Notes under the pieces: model-generated
The model's input: only the letters and a program-made list of their open reading frames with translations
Databases searched by the model: none
Told to the model about the DNA's origin: nothing
Part shown: positions 8,564 to 18,189 of the stretch, piece by piece
Numbering within the stretch: the stretch's first letter is position 1
Layout: every line of letters begins with the position of its first letter
Assembly (NCBI GenBank): GCA_944319815.1
Contig: CALUEX010000007.1
Span: 1 to 64,000 of the forward strand
Source: an uncultured Prevotella sp.
GTDB taxonomy: Bacteria > Bacteroidota > Bacteroidia > Bacteroidales > Bacteroidaceae
Direction: 5' to 3'
Length of the DNA: 64,000 bases
Position numbers and translations under genes: made by a program

Positions 8564-10282
8564 ATGGCAAAGTCAAGGCAGATAGTAGAGTGCGTGCCAA
8601 ACTTCAGCGAAGGGCGCGACAAGACAGTAATCAAGCAAATCACAGACGTTATAGAAGCGTGCGAGGGCGTTAAGCTGTTGGACGTAGACCCGGGTGAGGC
8701 CACAAACCGCACCGTTGTGACGTTCGTTGGCGAGCCTAATTATGTGGTTGAAGCCGCGTTCCAAGCGGTCAAGAAGGCAGGCGAGGTGATAGATATGCGC
8801 CGTCATCACGGTGCGCATCCACGTATGGGGGCAACCGACGTGCTGCCTCTTGTACCGGTAAGCGGCATTACGCTTGAGGAATGCGCTGCGTTGGCGCGCA
8901 AGTTGGCCGAGCGCATAGCCGCCGAGTTGGCCATCCCCTGCTATTGTTACGAGGCTGCTGCGTTTACTCCAGAACGGCGCAACCTTGCCGTTTGCCGCAA
9001 GGGTGAATATGAGGCATTGCCGGAGAAACTTGCTGACCCTGCCGGGAAACCGGATTTCGGTGCGCGCCCGTATGATGAAGGCGTGGCGAAAACAGGTTGT
9101 ACGGCAGTAGGCGCACGCGATTTCCTTATAGCCGTGAACTTTAACCTCAATACTACTTCAACACGGCGTGCCAACGCTATAGCATTCGACGTCCGTGAAA
9201 AGGGACGCCCGGAGCGCATAGGCAATCCTATAACAGGCGAAATAAAACGTGACGAGAACGGTAAACCCGTGATGCGTCCGGGTACGCTAAAAGGTACGAA
9301 GGCCATCGGGTGGTATATCAAGGAGTATGGTATAGCCCAGGTTTCGATGAACATTACCGACATCAACGCAACACCTTTATATGTCGCTTTCGACGAGGTA
9401 TGCCGTGCGGCACAAGCTCGTGGACTGCGCGTTACGGGTACGGAAATCGTAGGCCTTGTGCCGGAACGTGCGGTGATTGACGCCGGAAAGTATTTCTTGC
9501 GCAAACAACATCGTTCTACAGGCATACCTGCGGAAGATATATTGAATATCGCCATAAAGTCGATGGGACTTGACGACCTCCGCCCGTTCGTTCCGAAAGA
9601 AAAGGTAATAGAGTATATGCTCGATGCCGACAAGGGCACGGCGGACAAGTTGACGGCATTGACCGTGAAGGGCTTTGCCGACGAGACGCTGCGTGAGTCA
9701 CCAGCTCCGGGCGGCGGTTCTGTGGCCGCTTATATGGGAGCCTTGGGTGCTGCGCTCGGTACGATGGTGGCAAACCTTTCGGCCCATAAGCCAGGATGGG
9801 ACGACCGCTGGGAGGAATTTAGCCGTTGGGCAGACAAGGGCGTTGAGCTTGAAGAAGAACTGTTGCACCTTGTAGACGAGGACACTGAAGCCTTTAACCG
9901 TATAATGGCGGCTTTCGGGATGCCGAAGAATACGGAGGAGGACAAGCGGTTGCGCTCCGAGGCAATACAGAGTGCAACGTTGTTTGCCGCACAGGTGCCA
10001 TTGGAAACGATGAAGGCGTCGTTCAAGGCTTTTGAGATTTGCAAGGCTATGGCCGAGACTGGCAATCCCAATAGTGTTTCCGATGCAGGTGTTGGTGCGC
10101 TCGCCGCACGTGCGGCAGTGCTTGGTGCCGGCCTTAATGTAAAAATCAACGCTTCTTCCTTGAAAGATAAAGCACAGGCTGAAGCCCTTGTCAATGAGGC
10201 GAACAGCTTGATGGCAGAGGCAGACAAGGCTGAACGCGAAATAATGGCAATCGTTGAAAATACAATAAATAAAGATATATGA
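8564..10282 (+). CDS. ftcD: Bifunctional glutamate formimidoyltransferase / formimidoyltetrahydrofolate cyclodeaminase
   Basis: The 572-residue product moves the formimino group from N-formimino-L-glutamate to tetrahydrofolate and then closes the ring to 5,10-methenyl-THF with release of ammonia, the last steps of histidine breakdown. Residues 1-330 are the formiminotransferase (ECVPNFSEGRD at the start, RRHHGAHPRMGATDV near 80-95 with the catalytic histidine region). Residues about 360-570 are the cyclodeaminase helical domain (SPAPGGGSVAAYMGALGAAL). In many Bacteroidota the two activities are separate genes; here they are fused as in mammals. First gene of a four-gene operon; its TGA overlaps the hutU start (ATGA). 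Confidence 0.95.
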   Translation: MAKSRQIVECVPNFSEGRDKTVIKQITDVIEACEGVKLLDVDPGEATNRTVVTFVGEPNYVVEAAFQAVKKAGEVIDMRRHHGAHPRMGATDVLPLVPVSGITLEECAALARKLAERIAAELAIPCYCYEAAAFTPERRNLAVCRKGEYEALPEKLADPAGKPDFGARPYDEGVAKTGCTAVGARDFLIAVNFNLNTTSTRRANAIAFDVREKGRPERIGNPITGEIKRDENGKPVMRPGTLKGTKAIGWYIKEYGIAQVSMNITDINATPLYVAFDEVCRAAQARGLRVTGTEIVGLVPERAVIDAGKYFLRKQHRSTGIPAEDILNIAIKSMGLDDLRPFVPKEKVIEYMLDADKGTADKLTALTVKGFADETLRESPAPGGGSVAAYMGALGAALGTMVANLSAHKPGWDDRWEEFSRWADKGVELEEELLHLVDEDTEAFNRIMAAFGMPKNTEEDKRLRSEAIQSATLFAAQVPLETMKASFKAFEICKAMAETGNPNSVSDAGVGALAARAAVLGAGLNVKINASSLKDKAQAEALVNEANSLMAEADKAEREIMAIVENTINKDI

Positions 10283-12300
10283 TTATGACAAAAGAGGAGT
10301 TTGCAGAGGACATACGCGCAGGGATACCTGACGTGCTGCCCGAGCCGATGCCATACGACACCGAAGTTAACCATGCCCCCAAGCGCAAGGACATATTGAC
10401 AAAAGAGGAAAAGAAATTAGCGTTGCGTAACGCCTTGAGGTATTTCCCCAAGAAATTCCACGCAACACTCGCGCCGGAGTTTGCCGAGGAACTGGAGAAA
10501 TACGGTCGTATTTATATGTACCGCTTCCGTCCAAGGTATGAGATGTATGCCCGTCCGATAGACGAGTATCCGCATAAGTCGCTCCAGGCGGCGGCAATCA
10601 TGTTGATGATACAGAACAACCTGAACCCAGCCGTGGCTCAGCATCCCCACGAACTAATCATTTACGGCGGCAACGGGGCCATTTTCCAGAATTGGGCACA
10701 GTACCGCCTGACGATGAAATACTTGAGCGAAATGACCGACGAGCAGACCCTCGTGATGTATTCAGGCCATCCGCTCGGACTTTTCCCGTCGCACAAGAAT
10801 GCCCCGCGAGTTGTCGTAACTAATGGTATGGTCATTCCAAACTACTCAAAACCCGACGACTGGGAGCGCATGAACGCCCTCGGTGTGAGCCAATATGGAC
10901 AGATGACGGCAGGCTCTTATATGTACATCGGGCCGCAGGGCATCGTCCACGGCACTACCATCACAGTGATGAATGCCGCCCGTATGCAGTTGAAGAAGCA
11001 GCCCGGACGCAAGGATATACACGGGATGTTGTTCGTGTCGTCCGGTCTTGGCGGAATGTCAGGCGCACAGCCGAAGGCCGGGAACATAGCTGGGGTGGTG
11101 AGCGTTGTGGCCGAAATAAACCCACTTGCAGCCCAAAAGCGTTATGACCAAGGGTGGGTTGACGAGCTTCATGACAATCTTGACGAGCTGATACCTGCCG
11201 TGCGCAAGGCCGTGGAGGAGCGCAAGACTGTATCTATGGCATACGTCGGCAACGTGGTTGACCTTTGGGAGCGTCTCGCCGAAGAAGGTATAAAAGTAGA
11301 CTTGGGCAGCGACCAGACTTCGCTTCACAATCCGTGGGCAGGTGGTTACTATCCCGTCGGAATGACATTGGACGAGTCAAAGAAGATGATGGCCGATGAC
11401 CCGGACGAGTTCCGCAAGCGTGTCCAGGCGTCATTGCGTCGCCAGGTGGCTGCAATCAACAAGTTGACGGAACGCGGAATGTATTTCTTCGATTATGGAA
11501 ATGCGTTCCTTCTTCAGTCTGAACGTGCCGGGGCAGACATTATGGGAGCTGATGGCAAGTTCCGTTATCCTTCATACGTGCAAGACATTATGGGCCCAAT
11601 GTTCTTCGACTACGGTTTTGGCCCGTTCCGTTGGGTGTGCACTTCTGGTGACCCGAAAGACCTTGAGGCTACCGACCGCATAGCGGCCGATGTGCTGGAG
11701 GAAATCAAGAAGACAGCGCCCGACGAGATAATAGGCCAGATGGACGACAACATCCACTGGATAAAGGAGGCTGGACGAAACCATCTTGTGGTAGGTTCTC
11801 AAGCCCGAATACTTTACGCCGACGCCGAGGGACGCACAAAAATAGCCATGGCCTTCAATGAAGCCATCAAGCGTGGGGAAATCACGCGCCCCGTCGTTCT
11901 TGGTCGTGACCATCACGATGTGTCAGGTACAGACTCGCCGTTCCGCGAGACAAGCAACATCTACGACGGTTCGCAGTTCTGTGCGGACATGGCCGTGCAG
12001 AACGTAATAGGCGACTCTTTCCGCGGTGCAACGTGGGTTTCGCTGCACAACGGCGGCGGAGTAGGATGGGGAGAAGTCATCAACGGAGGTTTCGGAATGG
12101 TGATTGACGGTGGTGAAGACAGTGCCCGCCATATTCGTGAGATGCTTTTCTGGGACGTGAACAACGGCATTGCTCGCCGCAGTTGGGCGCGTAATGAAGG
12201 CTCGATGCATAGCATCGTCCGCGAAATGGAGCGTACACCTGGACTTAAAGTAACAATGCCTAATCTGGTAGACAACAGCGTTATAGAAAATATTTATTAA
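10279..12300 (+). CDS. hutU: Urocanate hydratase (long form)
   Basis: The 673-residue enzyme converts urocanate to 4-imidazolone-5-propionate using tightly bound NAD+. Recognisable segments are IIYGGNGAIFQNWAQYRLT, YSGHPLGLFPS, the NAD-binding GLGGMSGAQPKAGNIAGV (about residue 255), GSDQTSLHNPWAGGYYP and HNGGGVGWGEVINGG. It is longer than the roughly 550-residue proteobacterial form, in line with the long-form family. Its first ATG (10279) overlaps the ftcD stop by four bases, showing translational coupling; a second in-frame ATG is at 10285. Confidence 0.95.
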   Translation: MIMTKEEFAEDIRAGIPDVLPEPMPYDTEVNHAPKRKDILTKEEKKLALRNALRYFPKKFHATLAPEFAEELEKYGRIYMYRFRPRYEMYARPIDEYPHKSLQAAAIMLMIQNNLNPAVAQHPHELIIYGGNGAIFQNWAQYRLTMKYLSEMTDEQTLVMYSGHPLGLFPSHKNAPRVVVTNGMVIPNYSKPDDWERMNALGVSQYGQMTAGSYMYIGPQGIVHGTTITVMNAARMQLKKQPGRKDIHGMLFVSSGLGGMSGAQPKAGNIAGVVSVVAEINPLAAQKRYDQGWVDELHDNLDELIPAVRKAVEERKTVSMAYVGNVVDLWERLAEEGIKVDLGSDQTSLHNPWAGGYYPVGMTLDESKKMMADDPDEFRKRVQASLRRQVAAINKLTERGMYFFDYGNAFLLQSERAGADIMGADGKFRYPSYVQDIMGPMFFDYGFGPFRWVCTSGDPKDLEATDRIAADVLEEIKKTAPDEIIGQMDDNIHWIKEAGRNHLVVGSQARILYADAEGRTKIAMAFNEAIKRGEITRPVVLGRDHHDVSGTDSPFRETSNIYDGSQFCADMAVQNVIGDSFRGATWVSLHNGGGVGWGEVINGGFGMVIDGGEDSARHIREMLFWDVNNGIARRSWARNEGSMHSIVREMERTPGLKVTMPNLVDNSVIENIY

Positions 12301-12303
12301 TAA

Positions 12304-12405
12304 ACACCCACCCTGACCCCTCCAAAGGGATGGTTTTAGATACCATTCCCATATAGTAAAAGGCATATTAAGCTCTTTCCCTTTGGGAGGGTTGGGTTGA
12401 GGCTT
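12304..12405. repeat. Facing pair of GC-rich palindromes between hutU and hutH
   Basis: Left half ACCCACCCTGACCCCTCC with AAAGGGAT, right half CCCTTTGGGAGGGTTGGGTT; imperfect facing copies of the dispersed family. They sit inside the hut operon and could shape mRNA ends or stability between hutU and hutH. Confidence 0.6.
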
Positions 12406-12420
12406 AAATCCAATAATGAT

Positions 12421-13914
12421 ATGGTTCACCAAATATCAGCCGAACACCTTACGATAGAGCGCATCGGCGAAATAATAAAGAACGGTTATAAAATAGAACT
12501 GAGCGACGATGCCAAGCAACGTATTGTGCGCTGCCGCGAATACCTCGACAAGAAAATAACGGAGACGGAGACTCCTATTTACGGTGTGACTACAGGCTTC
12601 GGTTCGCTCTGCAACGTGTCGATAGGTAAAGACCATCTGGCCCAGTTGCAGATTAACTTGATGATGTCACACGCTTGTGGTACAGGTGACCGTGTGCCAA
12701 ACGAGATTGTCAAAATCATGATGCTGCTGAAAATACAGTCGCTCAGTTACGGGTATTCAGGCTGCAAACTTGACACCGTGGAGCGTCTTGTTGACTTTTT
12801 CAATAACGACGTTTACCCGATTGTCTATATGCAAGGCTCTCTCGGCGCGTCTGGCGACCTTGTTCCGCTCGCCCATATGTCGTTGCCCCTTGTCGGTTTG
12901 GGGGAGGTTGAGTATAAAGGCAAGGTTATGACAGGTGCAGAGGTGTTGAGGAAAAACGGCTGGAAACCCATCCAGCTTGCATCGAAAGAAGGGCTTGCCC
13001 TGCTCAACGGCACGCAGAACATGAGCGCATTTGCCGTTTGGGCAATCTTGAACAGCCAGCGTTTGAGCGATTGGGCCGATGTCATTGCGGCCATGTCGCT
13101 TGATGCTTATTGCGGACTTGTAGAGCCGTTTGCCGATGCCGTGCACCAAGTGCGTCCCCACAAGGGCCAGGTCGAGACGGCGCGGCGTATGCGTGAACTG
13201 CTTGTCGGCAGCGAGATTGTAGACAAACCGAAGTCATACGTACAAGACCCGTACTCTTTCCGCTGCATACCGCAAGTACATGGAGCCATGAAAGATACGT
13301 TGGCTTATGTCCGTTCGGTAATAGACACTGAAATCAACTCAGCTACTGATAACCCTACCGTTTGTCCTGACGACGACCTGATAATCTCGGCCGGAAACTT
13401 CCATGGAGAGCCGATAGCCCTGCCTATGGACTTTCTTGCCATTGCCGTTAGCGAGCTTGCCAACATCTCGGAGCGCAGGATTTATAAACTTGTGTCAGGA
13501 ACGCGCGGCCTTCCGAGCTTCCTCGTTGCCAATCCGGGTGTCAACAGCGGTTTCATGATAACGCAATACACGGCAGCTTCTGTCGTAAGCCTTAACAAGA
13601 GTCTCTGCACGCCGTCATCGGTTGACAGCATCCCGTCAAGCCAAGGACAGGAAGACCACGTAAGTATGGGCGCAAATGCAGCCATCAAGTTGTACAAGGT
13701 CGTACTTAACACCGAACGTGTGCTCGCAATCGAATTGTTCAACGCAGCCCAGGCGCTTGAGTTCCGCCGCCCGTTGAAGTCGTCGCCTGCCATCCAAAGC
13801 GTATTCAAGGCTTACCGTGACGTGGTGCCGTTCATCGTCAACGATGAGGTGATGTATCCTTATATAAAACAATCAATCGACTTTTTGGAGAACAATGCGC
13901 CTACTTGTAAGTAA
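12421..13914 (+). CDS. hutH: Histidine ammonia-lyase
   Basis: The 497-residue enzyme eliminates ammonia from histidine to give trans-urocanate, the first step of the pathway. The Ala-Ser-Gly triad that cyclises to the MIO prosthetic group is at 143-145 (GSLGASGDLVPLAHM). Other family segments are YGVTTGFGSL near the N-terminus, LLNGTQ, and QVHGAMKDTL, with SSQGQEDHVSMG near the C-terminus. The ATG at 12421 is chosen over an in-frame TTG at 12397, which lies inside the repeat. Its end overlaps hutI by 20 bases. Confidence 0.96.
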   Translation: MVHQISAEHLTIERIGEIIKNGYKIELSDDAKQRIVRCREYLDKKITETETPIYGVTTGFGSLCNVSIGKDHLAQLQINLMMSHACGTGDRVPNEIVKIMMLLKIQSLSYGYSGCKLDTVERLVDFFNNDVYPIVYMQGSLGASGDLVPLAHMSLPLVGLGEVEYKGKVMTGAEVLRKNGWKPIQLASKEGLALLNGTQNMSAFAVWAILNSQRLSDWADVIAAMSLDAYCGLVEPFADAVHQVRPHKGQVETARRMRELLVGSEIVDKPKSYVQDPYSFRCIPQVHGAMKDTLAYVRSVIDTEINSATDNPTVCPDDDLIISAGNFHGEPIALPMDFLAIAVSELANISERRIYKLVSGTRGLPSFLVANPGVNSGFMITQYTAASVVSLNKSLCTPSSVDSIPSSQGQEDHVSMGANAAIKLYKVVLNTERVLAIELFNAAQALEFRRPLKSSPAIQSVFKAYRDVVPFIVNDEVMYPYIKQSIDFLENNAPTCK

Positions 13915-15133
13915 CATAAAGACCCTCGCCGGTATCACCGGCGAGGGGACGTTACGCCGGCAGGGAGCCGAGATGAAGCATCTTGAGACAATCGACGACG
14001 CTTGGCTGCTTGTTGAAAACGGGAAAATATCAGCCTTCGGAAGCATGGCAACCATGCCTTCCGAGGGCTTTTTTGTTGACGAGGAAATCGACGCAAGGGG
14101 TGGAAGCGTGCTTCCTTCGTGGTGCGACCCTCATACGCACATCGTCTATGCCGGCAGTCGCGAGGGTGAGTTTGTTGATAAAATCATGGGGCTTAGTTAT
14201 GCCGAGATTGCCCGTCGGGGCGGCGGTATACTCAATTCTTCCGACCTGCTGCACGCAACCGACGAGGACGAACTCTACCGCCAGGCCCTGCGCCGTGCCC
14301 GTGAGGTGATGCTGAAGGGCACGGGCTGTATCGAAATAAAGAGCGGCTATGGCCTTAATACGGCTGACGAACTGAAGATGTTGCGCGTAATACGCCGCAT
14401 AAAGGACAGTGTGCCCATGCGAGTGGTCTCGACGTTTCTCGGCGCGCACGCCATAGGTCGTGGTTACGGCCATGACGAATATGTAGACCTGCTGATAAAC
14501 GAGATGCTGCCGGAGGTTGGCCGAGAAGGCTTGGCCGACTATGTTGACGTGTTCTGCGACGAAGGTTTCTTCACTCCTGAAGACACCGACCGCATACTCG
14601 ACGCGGCCGCACGGTGGGGCATGAAGCCCAAGGTTCATGTTGACGAGCTTGCCGCCACGGGCGGACTTCCCGTCGCCGTAAAGCACGGCGCGCTGTCGGT
14701 TGACCATCTTGAGAATATGCCCGAAAGCGAGTTCGGCGTCTTGAAGAGCAGCGTTACTATGCCGACCGTCCTGCCGGGCACGTCGTTCTTCCTCAATATG
14801 CCATACGCCCCGGCACGCAAGATGATTGACGCCGGGCTTGGCGTAGCTGTCGCGAGCGACTACAATCCAGGCTCAACGCCTTCCGGCGACATGAAGTTCG
14901 CCGTGTCTTTGGCCTGCATCAAGATGCGTCTCCTGCCGTCGGAAGCAATCAATGCCGCCACGCTCAACGCCGCGTATGCCATGGGGTTGAGCGGCGATTA
15001 CGGCTCAATCGCGCCGGGTAAAGTGGCAAACTTTTTCATCACGGAGCCTATACCCTCGGTTGACTTCATCCCTTACGCTTACACGTCGCCCGTTATTAAG
15101 AGGGTATTCCTTGGCGGGAATGAAGTGATTTAA
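13895..15133 (+). CDS. hutI: Imidazolonepropionase
   Basis: The 412-residue amidohydrolase opens the imidazolone ring of imidazolonepropionate to give N-formimino-L-glutamate. The metal ligands DPHTH occur near residue 79, IEIKSGYGL near 145, FLGAH and VHVDELAATGG in the middle, and the conserved SDYNPGS segment near residue 325. It is the last gene of the operon, overlapping hutH by 20 bases, and is followed by an intrinsic terminator. With ftcD, hutU and hutH it completes histidine to glutamate. Confidence 0.96.
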   Translation: MRLLVSNIKTLAGITGEGTLRRQGAEMKHLETIDDAWLLVENGKISAFGSMATMPSEGFFVDEEIDARGGSVLPSWCDPHTHIVYAGSREGEFVDKIMGLSYAEIARRGGGILNSSDLLHATDEDELYRQALRRAREVMLKGTGCIEIKSGYGLNTADELKMLRVIRRIKDSVPMRVVSTFLGAHAIGRGYGHDEYVDLLINEMLPEVGREGLADYVDVFCDEGFFTPEDTDRILDAAARWGMKPKVHVDELAATGGLPVAVKHGALSVDHLENMPESEFGVLKSSVTMPTVLPGTSFFLNMPYAPARKMIDAGLGVAVASDYNPGSTPSGDMKFAVSLACIKMRLLPSEAINAATLNAAYAMGLSGDYGSIAPGKVANFFITEPIPSVDFIPYAYTSPVIKRVFLGGNEVI

Positions 15134-15159
15134 ATGAAAAGCAAGAAACGTAAAATAGG

Positions 15160-15208
15160 AAAATTCATGTGCATTTAATATGTAAGGCGCATGGATTTTT
15201 CTGTTTTT
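15160..15208 (+). terminator. Intrinsic terminator of the hut operon
   Basis: A 13-pair stem (AAAATTCATGTGC at 15160-15172 with GCGCATGGATTTT at 15187-15199, two G-U pairs) is followed by a T-rich run. It lies between convergent genes. Confidence 0.65.
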
Positions 15209-15274
15209 TGCATTCCTCGGTCGGTTATTTTTCAACTTCTTTCTCTGTGCACATTATGGCATCATTATGTTAAT

Positions 15275-17041
15275 TTAAATGGTGTGGAACTGGTAATTCT
15301 CTTTTTTTGCCAAAAGTTTTCCGTTATTGTCCCTTATTTCCACGTCCAGTGAAAAACGCCCGTTTGAATTGACTGCACTGAATATGTTGCTATTAGGTAT
15401 GAATATGCTCCAGTCGTTGTATGTGCTATTTTCGTATTTTACCACACTTGTCTGGTATGCGTATATTGGGTTGCCATTGCCGTCAATGAGTTGAGTTAAA
15501 TTGTTTTCTTGGTAGAACCTTACGTAATACTTTATCGTTTGGCCTTTCATCCCGCTGACATCCATTTTTACGTGTACATTCATCCCTTTTACGGCACCGT
15601 TGAATACATTATGGTCTACCCATATCTTGTTGATTGCCACCGTTGGCCCAGACTTCGCATCCTGCTTGATGTTTATCCTAACTTCCTTTCCTGATGCTTT
15701 GACGAGCATATAGTCGTTGCGCGGTAAACTGCTGTAGTTGCGGTTGCAGGCAAGGGTGAAGCCCGACGCGGTCTTATCCACTATGCTGCACCATGCCGGT
15801 ACACCCCATGTCTCATACGTCCTTGCATCCGTGCTTACGCTGTAACGTTTTCTACCTCCTGATGCTTCGAATTTTATGGTTCGGTCGGTGGCCATGCCGT
15901 CAACCTTGAGATATGGTACTAACGGGAACGGTGTACACGTAAACGTTGTGTTGTACTTTCTGGCCATTTCAGTGGGGCTTGACGTCGTGTAGTCCCATAT
16001 TATCACGTCTACCTTGAGTGTCCTCGGATACAATCCCTGAAGGTGAAGCTCGTCGTAAGGGATTTTTACCTCCAAGTTCGTGAATACAGTGTTCTCGTAC
16101 AACGGCTTGAATTCACGGCTGACGGCGACTTTCGGGGTCTTTCCAGACGTACAGTATGCCCCGTTGGTGTCAATCAGGGCGTTGCCTGCACTGTCGTGAA
16201 AATAGCACGACATCTTTGCGTCGTGTCCTTTCATTCCCTTTATGTTGAAAGAAACTTTGACAGACAGCCCTTTTTTCCCGTCCACGTCTGCGTCGTTATT
16301 AACGGTCACTGACTTTATGGTTGCCGTTCTTGAGGGCTGCAATACCGCCGTTTTTCCTTGTTGCGTTATGTTGATGCGCCGCTCCATGTCGCCCGACTTG
16401 ACGGTGAAATAGTCCGTCCTTTGCGTCGTGTTTGTGTTTTCGTCCACCATGACCGTAAGCGTGTTCCCGTTTACTGTCAGGTGTCCCCAATCATAGGTGC
16501 GAGTCCCTATTCTCCATTCGCCGCTTGAGTTTACGGTTATTGTCCTGCTGCCGCCCGTGGCCGCGAAGTTGAGGCTGCTTGACGACACGTCGAGCGTTGC
16601 CCCTTTGTCCTGTGATATGTCAACACGTATGCTTCTTTTGCCTGTGGAAATCTCGAAATAGCCGGTACGTACCGACCTTTCGGTATTTTTGTCGATGCGT
16701 AAGGTAAGCGTGTTGCCGTTTCTTGAGAGATGTCCCCAATGAAGCGTAGACACCTTGATGCGCCATGGGCTTGACGATGACACTGTGAAAGTTTTTGTGC
16801 CTCCGCCTGGGCCGAAACTTGCCGACCGCGACGATATGCCGAAATAGCTGCTGCGTCGGCCCGCTGTGGCTGTGCTGGTTCTTTTCCTGGTCTTTGAACT
16901 TGCCGACGACGGGGCTTTGGTTTGCGCTCTCTGTTCTTTTGCTGGCACACTCCTGTCTATCCTTTTCCTTTGCTGTGCACAGGCCAAGCCTGCACACAGC
17001 AAAAATGCGGCACATAATATTAAGGCCCTGTCAAGTTTCAT
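15275..17041 (-). CDS. Secreted BACON-domain protein
   Basis: The 588-residue protein starts with a signal peptide (MKLDRALILCAAFLLCAGLACA). After a basic linker, two BACON-type beta-sandwich domains stand in tandem at about 65-150 and 150-235 (SPWRIKVSTLHWGHLSRNG and EWRIGTRTYDWGHLTVNG). A distinct beta-rich domain follows (SVKVSFNIKGMKGHDAKMSC), then a third BACON-like domain (about 385-470), then a second copy of the beta-rich domain (HVKMDVSGMKGQTIKYYVR). BACON domains are usually thought to bind carbohydrate or glycoprotein; no enzyme motif is seen. It is the last gene of the six-gene GTPase operon, 2 bases after the MORN gene stop. Role in that system unknown; it may be its outermost, surface-sensing part. 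Confidence 0.75.
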   Translation of the reverse strand: MKLDRALILCAAFLLCAGLACAQQRKRIDRSVPAKEQRAQTKAPSSASSKTRKRTSTATAGRRSSYFGISSRSASFGPGGGTKTFTVSSSSPWRIKVSTLHWGHLSRNGNTLTLRIDKNTERSVRTGYFEISTGKRSIRVDISQDKGATLDVSSSSLNFAATGGSRTITVNSSGEWRIGTRTYDWGHLTVNGNTLTVMVDENTNTTQRTDYFTVKSGDMERRINITQQGKTAVLQPSRTATIKSVTVNNDADVDGKKGLSVKVSFNIKGMKGHDAKMSCYFHDSAGNALIDTNGAYCTSGKTPKVAVSREFKPLYENTVFTNLEVKIPYDELHLQGLYPRTLKVDVIIWDYTTSSPTEMARKYNTTFTCTPFPLVPYLKVDGMATDRTIKFEASGGRKRYSVSTDARTYETWGVPAWCSIVDKTASGFTLACNRNYSSLPRNDYMLVKASGKEVRINIKQDAKSGPTVAINKIWVDHNVFNGAVKGMNVHVKMDVSGMKGQTIKYYVRFYQENNLTQLIDGNGNPIYAYQTSVVKYENSTYNDWSIFIPNSNIFSAVNSNGRFSLDVEIRDNNGKLLAKKENYQFHTI

Positions 17042-17043
17042 GT

Positions 17044-18189
17044 TTAATATGATTTTTCGCCACTGATTAGCTTGTAACGTTCTTCATGGTCATACCATAT
17101 TCCATCATACGGCTCGTTGTTTTTGAACTCGCCCGTGAAATGCGAGTTGTCAGAGTTCATGTATAAGATGCCCTTGTCCCATTGGTCGTTTTTCATTGCC
17201 CCGTAATAGTAATCGCCGTCTTGGTAGAAGAGTATTGCAGCGGTGTCTTGGCGCTCGCCGTTAACGAAGTTCCCGATATAGTATTTCCGTCCGTCCTTGT
17301 CATCATGCGGATATATGGCAACCCCCGTGCCGTTAGGCTTGCTGTCTTTCAGCGGGCCGTAATACACAAATTCCCCTGTCTCATAGTGTGTCACTTCCGA
17401 CGGGAACAGGACCTTGTTCCATATAATAAACCCGAACACGAGGATGATTGCGCCAAGCACGCCAACCAGCACCGTGTTCCTTTGGCGGGTCTTGGCCTTG
17501 GTGAGGCGTCGCGACACGTCATCGATTGTTTTCTCCCTGCCTGTTATTTCACGGTTCAAGTTGTGTATTATATCCTTTAGTTTTTTTATTTCATCATCTT
17601 TTTTGCGTATGGTTATGAAAAATCCCGTCACACGTTCAATCTCTGCATTGGTCTTCACGATGTACAGGCTTGAATACCTTTTTATCGCGTCTACTATTTC
17701 TTCCTGTTGCCTTTCAAGGCTCAGTTCCATGCAGTCGTTTATGGATATTGAAAAGTCTACAGGCGGCAATGCCAGGGTGTTTGCCTCCGAGGCGTCCAGG
17801 CCGTCCACTATTTTCTTGCCGTATTCGTTGATGCTGACGCTTTCGGCCGCAAAGTCATTTACCGCCCACGCCACGTTCATGCTCTGCGGCATGATTTTAA
17901 GTAAGTCGCCGCGCTTCACCATTTCGGCATATATGTCGTCCATGACGTTGAACATCCTCGCCATGTCCTTGTATATCCTGTCCATGCAGACACATACACC
18001 GAAGAACTTGCCATTATGGAATTTCCTTACGTAGCCGTAGTAGAGCAGGTTGTCCTTTCGGAGCACGGCAACCTGCACTACGTTTTTCGATTTCTTGAGG
18101 AATGCTTCCAAGAAGTCCCTCGTGTAGTCCCTGGGGTACGATGCAAACCCGGACGGCAATGTCCCGAAAAGATAGACGATAGGCTTCAT
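17044..18189 (-). CDS. Membrane protein: cytoplasmic N-domain, coiled coil, one TM, MORN-like C-terminus
   Basis: A 381-residue single-span protein. Residues 1-180 form a globular domain with no family I can name; the stretch KFFGVCVCMDRIYKDM (61-76) resembles YFCISIVIKGKYELLI in the protein encoded at 18725-20182. Residues about 196-235 are coiled coil, 239-257 the membrane span (VLVGVLGAIILVFGFIIW), and the rest is periplasmic with MORN-like repeats (GEFVYYGPLKDSKPNGTGVAIYP, then YIGNFVNGE, YYYGAMKN, FTGEFKNNEP). The ATG at 18189 overlaps the upstream gene's TGA (TGATG), so the two are translationally coupled; a GTG one codon earlier is less likely. Part of the GTPase operon. Confidence 0.75.
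   Translation of the reverse strand: MKPIVYLFGTLPSGFASYPRDYTRDFLEAFLKKSKNVVQVAVLRKDNLLYYGYVRKFHNGKFFGVCVCMDRIYKDMARMFNVMDDIYAEMVKRGDLLKIMPQSMNVAWAVNDFAAESVSINEYGKKIVDGLDASEANTLALPPVDFSISINDCMELSLERQQEEIVDAIKRYSSLYIVKTNAEIERVTGFFITIRKKDDEIKKLKDIIHNLNREITGREKTIDDVSRRLTKAKTRQRNTVLVGVLGAIILVFGFIIWNKVLFPSEVTHYETGEFVYYGPLKDSKPNGTGVAIYPHDDKDGRKYYIGNFVNGERQDTAAILFYQDGDYYYGAMKNDQWDKGILYMNSDNSHFTGEFKNNEPYDGIWYDHEERYKLISGEKSY

Noticed and set aside
12397..12420. Longer HutH start at TTG 12397
   Set aside because: The added codons derive from the repeat; ATG 12421 gives the family's usual N-terminus and places the MIO triad at 143-145.
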